Assembly (NCBI RefSeq): GCF_029840635.1 | Contig: NZ_JAOCCU010000005.1 | Span: 124,001-188,000, forward strand | DNA: 64,000 bases | DNA from: Mitsuaria sp. GD03876 | Lineage (GTDB): Bacteria > Pseudomonadota > Gammaproteobacteria > Burkholderiales > Burkholderiaceae_C | Direction: 5' to 3' | Shown here: positions 8,688-16,018 of the stretch, piece by piece | Position numbering within the stretch: position 1 is the first letter of the stretch | Layout: each line of letters begins with the position of its first letter | Notes under the pieces: generated by a model | Databases searched by the model: none | What the model saw: only the letters and a program-made list of their open reading frames with translations | Told to the model about the DNA's origin: nothing | Program-made: the position numbers and the translations under genes

Positions 8688-9031
8688 GAATCCGTCGACC
8701 GCCCGCGTTGTTGGCGCGAGCGGATCCTGAGGGGGTCAGGGGACCGACGGAGAGCGGGGAAGCGGCGCGCGATGCGGGCCCGGTGCCAGGACCGGTGCGG
8801 ACATCGCGGCGAAGACAGCGGAAGTTCCGGGCAGCCGTCGGCGATCAGCGAAGGGTGAACGTCGGGTTCTTCATCGGGGCACCTCCTGGAATCGAAGAGC
8901 TTGAACAAGGCGCGCGGGCGGAGCCACGCGGCGTGGGCGCGATTCTTCCACCGCGTCTTCGGCGGCGTCAACCCGCGCCGACGCCTCGATCCGACACCCG
9001 GATCGGGGACGCGCCCGCGTCGTCGGGGGGC
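8688..9031. other. 344-nt intergenic region
   Basis: Lies between the DyP peroxidase gene (upstream, minus strand) and the RNA-ligase-like gene. It contains the nine-codon reading frame at 8845-8874 with a strong Shine-Dalgarno sequence. I see no other gene, clear promoter or terminator in it. Confidence 0.5.
8845..8874 (-). CDS. Nine-codon micro-ORF with strong ribosome binding site
   Basis: ATG at 8874 followed by codons for MKNPTFTLR and TGA. A consensus AGGAGGT stands 5 nt before the ATG, one of the best ribosome binding sites in the window, yet the frame closes after nine codons. It lies downstream of the DyP gene and about 160 nt upstream of the RNA-ligase-like gene, on the same strand. 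It could be a leader peptide, a minimal precursor peptide, or the remains of a gene broken by a nonsense or frameshift change. No function can be assigned. Confidence 0.35.
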   Translation of the reverse strand: MKNPTFTLR

Positions 9032-12000
9032 TCAGGCCCGGGCCGGCGCGCCGGTCCCCGGACCGGTGGCGAGGTAGTTGAGCAGCTGCCTGCCCGGCAG
9101 GAAGAAATAGCCGCCGCCCCGCACCGTCACGAACTGCGGCAGCGACTTCAGCCCCACCGGACCGCGTCGCGTGGGGATGGTGAACCCGTCGCCGCCCGGC
9201 AGTCCCCGTCCCGCGATGGGATCGGTCTCCGCGGACAGGCCGTGGAACTTGGTGCTGCCCATCCAGGTCTGCTGGATGAATTCGAACTGGCGCTCGATGT
9301 CGCCGTTCAGGCACATGAACATCAGTCCCTCGGTCTTTCCGCCTTGCCCGAGGTAACCGCGGCCGACGCGCAGGATCCGATGGCGATTGCTGATCGCGAT
9401 CTGGTCATTGGAGCCGCGCGACAGGCTCTCGCGCGGATTGGCGCGGCGGACGTGCGCGCCGAACGGGCAGCGCAGCCCTTGGGGATCCTCGGTGCCGAAC
9501 AGGAAGTCGTTGTCGGGCTTGATGTCGCGCCTCGGCGCGGCGCCCTGCTTGTCGGCGGCGGGGATCGGCGCCGCCGCGGGCGCGACGGGCAGGCTCTCCG
9601 AGCGGGCGGTCGTCGCCGCCGGGTCCGTGCCGGTTCTCTGCCTGAGCTCGCTCGCCGGGATGTAGGGGTTGCGGATCAGCGACGAGCCGTCCTGCCAGCG
9701 GCCGATCATCTTGGCGCCGATGTAGGCGGCCATCCCGTCCTCTCCCGGCATCAGCGGCAGGTCCGGGAACGCGTCCTTGAGGCGCATCCCCTCCTGGCGG
9801 CAGTAGCGCTGGAACCCGTCCGCGTCCTGCCGGAGATGCCGGATGACCAGGAACGAGCCGTTGTAGCCGATCAGCCGCGGATTGCCCGCCAGCCCCTGCG
9901 GGTAGCCGTTGGCCTTGCCGGCCACGGGCAGCAGCATCCCGGGGTCGTGCCGGGCGTCCATCATCGGCCCCGGCGGCACGTTCCCTCGGTTGTCCGGGTA
10001 GCCGAGGACGAACTCGCCGGGCTCGACCAGGTGGATCGGATCGTCGTTGCGCAGGCCGCGGTAGGTGCCGCGCATCGCGGGCTGGGAGACGCCGTCGACG
10101 AAGCCGAACGGCTCCTTGCGCTCGCTCAGCGATTCGCCGACCCGCGTCAGGTCCTGCGTCATCGCGACCGTCGCGCCGCAGCGCGCGCACAGCGCGCCGA
10201 CGTGATCGGCGAGCGCATCGACCGCGTTCGTCGTGTCGCCGTAGACCAGCAGCGCGACATCGTTGCCCGCTTGCCCCCAGTCCCAGGCGTCCCGGGCATT
10301 GGGCCCGAGGTCGCCGAGGATGCGCTCCCGCCCCGGCCCGTGCATGCCCTGCGTGAACGCCGCGGGGAAGCTGTCCACCGCCTCCGCGGGGAGACCCAGC
10401 CGGCCCAGCCCGCGGGCGCTGGTCGCGAGACTCAGCAGCGCCGGCCGGGTCTCGTAGCGCCCGTCGTTGAAGGCCACCAGCGGCAGCACGTCGCCCAGCC
10501 ACCGGCGGTTGAGCGCCACGTCCGGTCCCAGGTCGATCACCAGCAGCCGCCCCTCCGGCTTGAACTTCATGCCGCCGAAGACCAGGCTCTGGATCTGCGT
10601 GGTCTCGAGCTTCTCGACCGGCCGCGGCAGGGAGCCGAAGTTCGTCAGCCAGTGGACCGCGTCGGCCTCGGTCTCGGCGACGTCGAGGCCGCAGCGGATG
10701 CGCCGATGGGTCCGGATGTTGTCGGTGGTGAGCGACGGGTAGGCGCAGTACCAGAACGGGGTGTGCCGCATCGACTGGCGGGCGTAGCGCTTGAAGCGCT
10801 CGCCGTCGGTGGCGCCGTCCTGGAACAGGCGGCGGCTGCGCGGGAAACCCGTCGTGTTCGACCACACCGCCGTCAGGCCGGCATGGGCCTTGGTGATGAA
10901 GTCCTCGAGGTAGCTTTCCCAGGACCCGCCGAAGTTGGAGAAGAACACGAGGTCCCGCGTGCCCGGGATCATGATCCAGCGCGCGAAGTGGATCGTCCCG
11001 ATGTCGCCCAGGCGTCCCACGCGCGGATTCATCGCGTTGAGCGTGGCCACGGCCCAGAACGCCAGCCGGATCGTCAGCCCGCGCAGCCGGCCGGGCTTCA
11101 GCACGGTGCAGGACATCATGTGGTTCTGCACGTGGTCCAGCGCGTTCTCGCGCGCGACCATCGCCTGCAGTTCGTCCGAAGCGGGGCCGCGGTCCGAGAC
11201 CGGGTCGCTGTCTTCCTGCCGGCGGAAGACGAGATACACCACGCCCAGGATCACCAGCGTGAACGCCAGTTCCAGCCCCGCCACCGCGGCGACGAAGCCG
11301 ATCGCGCCGCGCGGCGACCAGGCGCGGGGCCAGGCGAGCCACAGGCACAGCGGGAGCAGCGCCAGCAGCACCGGCCACAGGAAGGTGACGACGAAGGACG
11401 GCCCCAGTGCAAGGGCCTTCTTCAGCAGGGTCGGTTCCTCGACCGGATCGGCGCCCTCGTTGAGCCAGGCCCGCTCGGCGGCCGATGCCGTCGCGGCCGG
11501 CGTCGGCCCTGGCCGCTGGAGGTCGCGCCGGACCGCCTCGAGCTTGCCCAGCGGCGGCAGGACGCCCACCGCGGGACGGGCCAGGATCTCCGCGACCGCG
11601 CGGGCCAGGCGTTCCTCCTCGAGGATCGACTCGACGGTCTGCCCCGGCGTGCCGCAGAACGCCAGGTCGGGGTTGTCGAACAGTCCGAAGCCGACGGCGC
11701 GCCGGTGGTGCTCGAGGTAGGCGGCCAGGTCCTGGCCGGCGCGCCAGTCGCTCGCCGACTGGAACAGCGGCTCGATCCAGGGCGCGGCGCGGGCCGCGAA
11801 CTCGCGCACGACCTGGCGCTCGTCGCCGTCGCCGGACAGCTCCAGGATCAGATGGCCGCCGTCGCCTTCGCCGTCCTGTCGCTCCAGGGCATGCAGGCTC
11901 GCGAAATGGAGGAAGCGGGCGCCCTGTTCCAGCGCGTCCCGGAACGGCTGGATCGCCGGGTTGCCCAGCGTCGCCGCGATCTGCCTCCCGACGTCCGCCA

Positions 12001-12055
12001 CCCGGCTCTTCGCGAGCGGCGCGACGATCGTCACCATGGATTGAACCTTGCTCAT
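9032..12055 (-). CDS. Large DyP-type haem peroxidase with N-terminal membrane domain
   Basis: About 1007 residues from the ATG at 12055 (MSKVQSMVTIVAPLAKSR), which has GGGAGG 6 nt upstream; the frame stays open further upstream but without such a site. The last ~360 residues are a dye-decolorising peroxidase: GFVDGVSQP (from residue 651, catalytic Asp654), GAHVRRANPRES with the probable proximal haem ligand His868, and the distal-Arg region RHRILRVGRGY. The first ~600 residues include two long hydrophobic segments at roughly 220-290 (WPVLLALLPLCLWLAW and the one after it) and a region of unknown function. DyP enzymes use hydrogen peroxide to oxidise bulky aromatic substrates. Typical DyPs are 300-500 residues, so this is a long, probably membrane-bound form. 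Confidence 0.85.
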   Translation of the reverse strand: MSKVQSMVTIVAPLAKSRVADVGRQIAATLGNPAIQPFRDALEQGARFLHFASLHALERQDGEGDGGHLILELSGDGDERQVVREFAARAAPWIEPLFQSASDWRAGQDLAAYLEHHRRAVGFGLFDNPDLAFCGTPGQTVESILEEERLARAVAEILARPAVGVLPPLGKLEAVRRDLQRPGPTPAATASAAERAWLNEGADPVEEPTLLKKALALGPSFVVTFLWPVLLALLPLCLWLAWPRAWSPRGAIGFVAAVAGLELAFTLVILGVVYLVFRRQEDSDPVSDRGPASDELQAMVARENALDHVQNHMMSCTVLKPGRLRGLTIRLAFWAVATLNAMNPRVGRLGDIGTIHFARWIMIPGTRDLVFFSNFGGSWESYLEDFITKAHAGLTAVWSNTTGFPRSRRLFQDGATDGERFKRYARQSMRHTPFWYCAYPSLTTDNIRTHRRIRCGLDVAETEADAVHWLTNFGSLPRPVEKLETTQIQSLVFGGMKFKPEGRLLVIDLGPDVALNRRWLGDVLPLVAFNDGRYETRPALLSLATSARGLGRLGLPAEAVDSFPAAFTQGMHGPGRERILGDLGPNARDAWDWGQAGNDVALLVYGDTTNAVDALADHVGALCARCGATVAMTQDLTRVGESLSERKEPFGFVDGVSQPAMRGTYRGLRNDDPIHLVEPGEFVLGYPDNRGNVPPGPMMDARHDPGMLLPVAGKANGYPQGLAGNPRLIGYNGSFLVIRHLRQDADGFQRYCRQEGMRLKDAFPDLPLMPGEDGMAAYIGAKMIGRWQDGSSLIRNPYIPASELRQRTGTDPAATTARSESLPVAPAAAPIPAADKQGAAPRRDIKPDNDFLFGTEDPQGLRCPFGAHVRRANPRESLSRGSNDQIAISNRHRILRVGRGYLGQGGKTEGLMFMCLNGDIERQFEFIQQTWMGSTKFHGLSAETDPIAGRGLPGGDGFTIPTRRGPVGLKSLPQFVTVRGGGYFFLPGRQLLNYLATGPGTGAPARA

Positions 12056-12167
12056 CCAGGCCTCCCAGCCAGTGCCGCGCGATCGTAGGGGCGAAGGGCT
12101 GGCGGGAGGAGCGGCGGCCTCCCCCATGTCTGGAGGGGCCGGCGGGAGTCAGATTAGGGGGTCGGGC

Positions 12168-12440
12168 TCACTTGCCCTTCTTCTGGACCAGCTTGGCGTA
12201 GTCCGCCTGCAGCTTGGTCATGAAGTCGATGGTCGCGCGGAACTGCTGCTCCTGGAAATCGATCAGCTTCTGGAACTCGTCGGCGGCGACCTCGAACGGC
12301 GTGCCGGTGCCGCGCATCGATTCCATGATCGCCTTCTGCGACGACAGCACCGTGCTCCATGCCGCGTAGTTCTGCTCGAACGCCTTCTTCGACTGCTCGA
12401 AGAACGCCTTGGCGAGTTCCACCTGACCTTGCTGAATCAT
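12168..12440 (-). CDS. Phasin-family protein
   Basis: 90 residues, almost entirely amphipathic helix: MIQQGQVELAKAFFEQSKKA, then KLIDFQEQQFRATIDFMTK. This matches small phasins, which coat polyhydroxyalkanoate granules and limit their size. The C-terminal lysine-rich end (KLVQKKGK) is also usual. It sits alone between the DyP gene and a divergent helicase gene. The family is assigned on composition and pattern, so granule binding is inferred. Confidence 0.7.
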   Translation of the reverse strand: MIQQGQVELAKAFFEQSKKAFEQNYAAWSTVLSSQKAIMESMRGTGTPFEVAADEFQKLIDFQEQQFRATIDFMTKLQADYAKLVQKKGK

Positions 12441-12583
12441 GAGATGTCTCCTGGTGAGCGGGGGGTTGTCGAACCATCGCCCGGGACGGGCGAGCGGGGC
12501 AATGCTACCGAACGGCGTGGACTCTTGCCGTGCGGCCGCGCACCCGGCGCCGGATCGGGCGCATTGCAGCGGACAATCCGGGG

Positions 12584-14020
12584 ATGACCCGTTCCGATTC
12601 CCAGGGCCCCGCCGCCCCGCCGGCCGCCGCGCCCTCGCCCGCCGCCGCCTCCTTCGCCCAGCTCCCGCTGGCGCCCGCGATGCAGGACAACCTGCGCCAG
12701 CTGGGCTACCTCTCGATGACGCCGATCCAGGCGGCCAGCCTGCCGCTGACGCTGGGCGGCCACGACCTGATCGCGCAGGCCAAGACCGGCAGCGGCAAGA
12801 CCGCCGCTTTCAGCCTGCCGCTGCTGGCCAACCTGAATCCCCGCCGCTTCGCGGTGCAGGCGCTGGTGCTGTGCCCGACGCGCGAGCTCGCCGACCAGGT
12901 GACCCAGGAGATCCGCCGCCTGGCCCGCGCCGAGGACAACATCAAGATCCTCACCCTGTGCGGCGGCGCGCCGATCCGCAACCAGCTCGCGAGCCTGGCG
13001 CACGGCGCGCACATCGTCGTGGGCACCCCGGGCCGGGTGCTGGACCACCTCTCGCGCGAGACGCTGTCGCTGGAGGCGCTGAACACGCTGGTGCTGGACG
13101 AGGCCGACCGCATGCTGGACATGGGCTTCGCCGAGGACATCGCGCAAGTCATCGCCAACTGCCCGAAGACGCGCCAGACGCTGCTGTTCTCGGCGACGTA
13201 TCCCGAAGGCGTGGCCTCGATCGCGCGGCGCTTCATGCGCGATCCGAAGGAAGTGACGCTCACCGAGCGTCACGCCGCCAGCAAGATCCGCCAGCGCTTC
13301 TACGAGGTGACCGAGAGCGAACGGCTGCATGCCGTCGGGATGCTGCTCAACCACTTCCGGCCCGGCAGCACGCTGGCCTTCTGCAACACCAAGCAGCAGT
13401 GCCGCGACCTGGTGGCCGTGCTGCAGGCGCAGGGCATCGTCGCGCTGGAGCTGCATGGCGACCTCGACCAGCGCGACCGCGACCAGGTGCTGGTGCAGTT
13501 CGCCAACCGCAGCTGCAGCGTGCTGGTGGCCACCGACGTGGCCGCGCGCGGCCTGGACATCGCCCAGCTCGAGGCGGTGATCAACGTCGACATCACGCCC
13601 GACCCCGAAGTCCACGTCCATCGCGTCGGCCGCACCGGGCGCGCCGACGAGGCGGGCTGGGCCTTCAGCCTGGCCAGCCTGGACGAGATGGGCCGCGTCG
13701 GCCGCATCGACGAGCAGCAGGGCGGCGCCAGCCCCTGGCATTCGCTGCGCGAGCTGACGACCGAGCCCGGCGCCGGCCCGCTGCATCCGCCGATGGCGAC
13801 GATCCAGATCCTGGGCGGCCGCAAGGAGAAGATCCGTCCCGGCGACGTGCTGGGCGCGCTGACCAAGGACCTCGGCCTGGAGGGCGAGCAGATCGGCAAG
13901 ATCAACGTCAACGAGTTCTCGACCTACGTCGCCGTCGCGCGCGACATCGCCGACCGGGCGCTGCGCGGCCTGAACGCCGGCAAGGTCAAGGGCAAGTCGG
14001 TGAAGGCGAGGCTGCTGTGA
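12584..14020 (+). CDS. dbpA: DEAD-box RNA helicase DbpA
   Basis: 478 residues from ATG 12584 (MTRSDSQGPA). Helicase core: AKTGSGKT (66-73), PTRELADQV, TPGR, VLDEADRML, SAT in LLFSATYPEG, and HRVGRTGRAD. The last ~75 residues (MATIQILGGRKEKIRPGDVL onward) form the DbpA C-terminal RNA-binding domain, which in E. coli targets the enzyme to hairpin 92 of 23S rRNA during assembly of the large ribosomal subunit. Its stop overlaps the GTG start of the next helicase gene. Confidence 0.9.
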   Translation: MTRSDSQGPAAPPAAAPSPAAASFAQLPLAPAMQDNLRQLGYLSMTPIQAASLPLTLGGHDLIAQAKTGSGKTAAFSLPLLANLNPRRFAVQALVLCPTRELADQVTQEIRRLARAEDNIKILTLCGGAPIRNQLASLAHGAHIVVGTPGRVLDHLSRETLSLEALNTLVLDEADRMLDMGFAEDIAQVIANCPKTRQTLLFSATYPEGVASIARRFMRDPKEVTLTERHAASKIRQRFYEVTESERLHAVGMLLNHFRPGSTLAFCNTKQQCRDLVAVLQAQGIVALELHGDLDQRDRDQVLVQFANRSCSVLVATDVAARGLDIAQLEAVINVDITPDPEVHVHRVGRTGRADEAGWAFSLASLDEMGRVGRIDEQQGGASPWHSLRELTTEPGAGPLHPPMATIQILGGRKEKIRPGDVLGALTKDLGLEGEQIGKINVNEFSTYVAVARDIADRALRGLNAGKVKGKSVKARLL

Positions 14021-15255
14021 GCGGCTTCGACACCCTCGGGCTGACGCCCCGGCTGGTCCATGCGACCGAGGAACTCGGCTACGACGAACCGACGCCGATC
14101 CAGGCGGCGGCGATCCCGCCGGTGGTCGCGGGCCGCGACCTGATCGGCTCGGCCGCGACCGGCTCGGGCAAGACGGTGGCCTTCGCGCTGCCGGTGCTGC
14201 ACGGCGTGGCCACCGGCGCCCGGCCGGCGCTGCGGCGCGCCCAGGTGCTGGTGCTGGTGCCGACACGGGAGCTCGCGGCGCAGGTCGGCGAGACCTTCCT
14301 GCGGCTCGGGCAGTTCCTGGACGACCCGGTGAAGGTCTCCGTGCTGTACGGCGGCGTATCGATCAATCCGCAGCTGATGGCGCTGCGCGGCGGCACCGAC
14401 ATCGTCGTGGCGACGCCGGGCCGGCTGCTCGACGTGGTCGACAAGAACGGCGTCGATGTCTCGCGCGTCGGCTGCCTGGTGCTGGACGAGGCCGACCGGC
14501 TGATGGAAGGCGGCTTCGCGGAGGAGATGGCGCAGGTGCTGGCGCTGCTGCCGGCACGGCGGCAGAACCTGCTGTTCTCGGCCACCTTCCCCGACGAGGT
14601 GAAGGCGCTGGCGGAGCGGATGCTGCGCGATCCGGTCCAGGTGGAAGTGGCCGCGCAACCGGTCGAGGAAGGCCGGATCGACGAACACGCCGTCGAGGTC
14701 GACACGGCCAAGCGCACGCCGCTGCTGCGACACATGATCGAAGCGGGGAAATGGTCGCGGGTGCTGGTGTTCGTCGCGACGCGCTACGCCTGCGACCACG
14801 TGGCGGAGAAGCTGCGCAAGGCGGGGCTGGAGGCCGCGGCCTTCCATGGCGACGCCAGCCAGGGCGCGCGCACGCGGACGCTGGCGGACTTCAAGGCCGG
14901 CAGGCTGCAGGTGCTGGTCGCGACCGACCTGGGGGCGCGCGGGATCGACATCGCGCACCTGCCGGTGGTGGTGAACTACGACCTGCCGCGCTCGGCCGAC
15001 GACTACGTGCACCGCATCGGCCGCACCGCGCGCGCCGGCGCGACCGGGCTGGCGGTGAGCTTCATCGGTGCGGCCTCGGAGGGGCACTTCCGGCTGATCG
15101 AGAAGCGCCAGGGGCGTCGCGTGCCGCGCGAGCGCATCGCGGGCTTCGAGCCGACCGAGACGGCGCCGGAAGGCGCGGCCACCGGCGGCATCAAGGGCCG
15201 GCGGCCGAGCAAGAAGGACAAGCTGCGGGCCGCCGCGGCGGCGCGGGGCGAGTAG
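14017..15255 (+). CDS. DEAD-box RNA helicase, RhlE-like
   Basis: 412 residues starting at a GTG that overlaps the dbpA stop (GTGA), so translation is probably coupled. Motifs: SAATGSGKT, PTRELAAQV, TPGRLLD, VLDEADRLMEGGF, SATFPDE, HRIGRTARAG. It lacks the DbpA RNA-binding domain and ends in a short basic tail (RRPSKKDKLRAAAAARGE) as in compact RhlE/SrmB-type helicases. Such enzymes remodel rRNA or mRNA, often in the cold. A second DEAD-box helicase in the same transcription unit is unusual but both frames are complete. Confidence 0.85.
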   Translation: MSGFDTLGLTPRLVHATEELGYDEPTPIQAAAIPPVVAGRDLIGSAATGSGKTVAFALPVLHGVATGARPALRRAQVLVLVPTRELAAQVGETFLRLGQFLDDPVKVSVLYGGVSINPQLMALRGGTDIVVATPGRLLDVVDKNGVDVSRVGCLVLDEADRLMEGGFAEEMAQVLALLPARRQNLLFSATFPDEVKALAERMLRDPVQVEVAAQPVEEGRIDEHAVEVDTAKRTPLLRHMIEAGKWSRVLVFVATRYACDHVAEKLRKAGLEAAAFHGDASQGARTRTLADFKAGRLQVLVATDLGARGIDIAHLPVVVNYDLPRSADDYVHRIGRTARAGATGLAVSFIGAASEGHFRLIEKRQGRRVPRERIAGFEPTETAPEGAATGGIKGRRPSKKDKLRAAAAARGE

Positions 15256-15271
15256 GTCGGGAGACTCACCC

Positions 15272-15294
15272 CCTCTCCCGCGGCGCGGGAGAGG
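15272..15294. terminator. Perfect 10-bp hairpin between convergent genes
   Basis: CCTCTCCCGC, loop GGC, GCGGGAGAGG: a perfect 10-bp stem between the stop of the RhlE-like gene and the stop of kdpE. It can form on both strands and could serve as a two-way terminator, although neither side has a clear U-run. Short CTCTCCC/GGGAGAG palindromes of this type may also be dispersed repeats. Confidence 0.5.
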
Positions 15295-15306
15295 CAGCCC
15301 TCCCCC

Positions 15307-16014
15307 TCAAGGCATCAATCGATACCCGACACCCGTCTCGGTGAGCAGATGCCGCGGGCTCGCCGGCTCGGCCTCGAGCTTCTGGCGCAGGTTGCCCATG
15401 TACACGCGCAGGTAGTGGTTCTGCTCGACCTGCGAGGGCCCCCACACCGCCTTGAGCAGTTGCCGGTGCGTCAGCACCTTGCCGGCATTGCCGATCAGGT
15501 GGCTCAGCAGCCGGTACTCGATCGGCGTCAGGTGCACGTCCTCGGCGGCGCGGCGCACCCGGCGCGCCGCCAGGTCGACCTCGACATCGCCGAAGCGGAA
15601 CACCGGATCCTGCTGCTCGCTCGCGCGCGCCTGGCTGCGCCGCAACGCCACCCGCACCCGCGCCATCAGCTCGCCGACGCCGAACGGCTTGCTCAGGTAG
15701 TCGTCGGCGCCATGGTCCAGCGCGGCGATCTTGTCGTCCTCGGCGCCGCGCGCCGACAGCACGATCACCGGCACCGCCGACCACGCCCGCAGGTCGCGCA
15801 GGAAGTCCTGCCCGTCGCCATCGGGCAGCCCCAGGTCCAGGACCACCAGGTCCGGCCGCCGCGTACCGGCGTCGATCAGGCCCTGGCGCAGCGTGCCGGT
15901 CTCGTGGACCGTCCAGCCCTCGCCCTCCAGCGCCAGGCGCACGAAACGGCGGATGTTGGGTTCGTCCTCGACGATCAGCGCCACGGGGGCCACGCTGGAC
16001 TGCGGCTCGCTCAC
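15307..16014 (-). CDS. kdpE: Response regulator KdpE
   Basis: 235 residues. Receiver domain with acidic pair in VEDEPN (16-18), phosphoacceptor Asp60 in LVVLDLGLPDG and Lys109 in YLSKPFG; then an OmpR/PhoB-type winged helix (LTPIEYRLLSHLIGNAGKVL, QNHYLRVYMGNLRQKLE). KdpE phosphorylated by KdpD switches on kdpFABC at low potassium. A GTG start at 16014, four bases after the kdpD stop, gives MSEPQSSVAPVALIVEDE and fits family length. Confidence 0.92.
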   Translation of the reverse strand: MSEPQSSVAPVALIVEDEPNIRRFVRLALEGEGWTVHETGTLRQGLIDAGTRRPDLVVLDLGLPDGDGQDFLRDLRAWSAVPVIVLSARGAEDDKIAALDHGADDYLSKPFGVGELMARVRVALRRSQARASEQQDPVFRFGDVEVDLAARRVRRAAEDVHLTPIEYRLLSHLIGNAGKVLTHRQLLKAVWGPSQVEQNHYLRVYMGNLRQKLEAEPASPRHLLTETGVGYRLMP

Positions 16015-16018
16015 GGTG

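Noticed and set aside
8678-8971. 97-codon minus-strand frame between the DyP and RNA-ligase-like genes
   Set aside because: Arg/Ser/Pro-rich, no ribosome binding site, overlaps the ligase gene start; the micro-ORF in another frame is better supported.
8708-12088. 1126-codon open frame on the plus strand opposite the DyP gene
   Set aside because: Arg/Gly/Ala/Val-rich translation with no recognisable motif, exactly antisense to a gene with clear DyP signatures; a GC-skew shadow.
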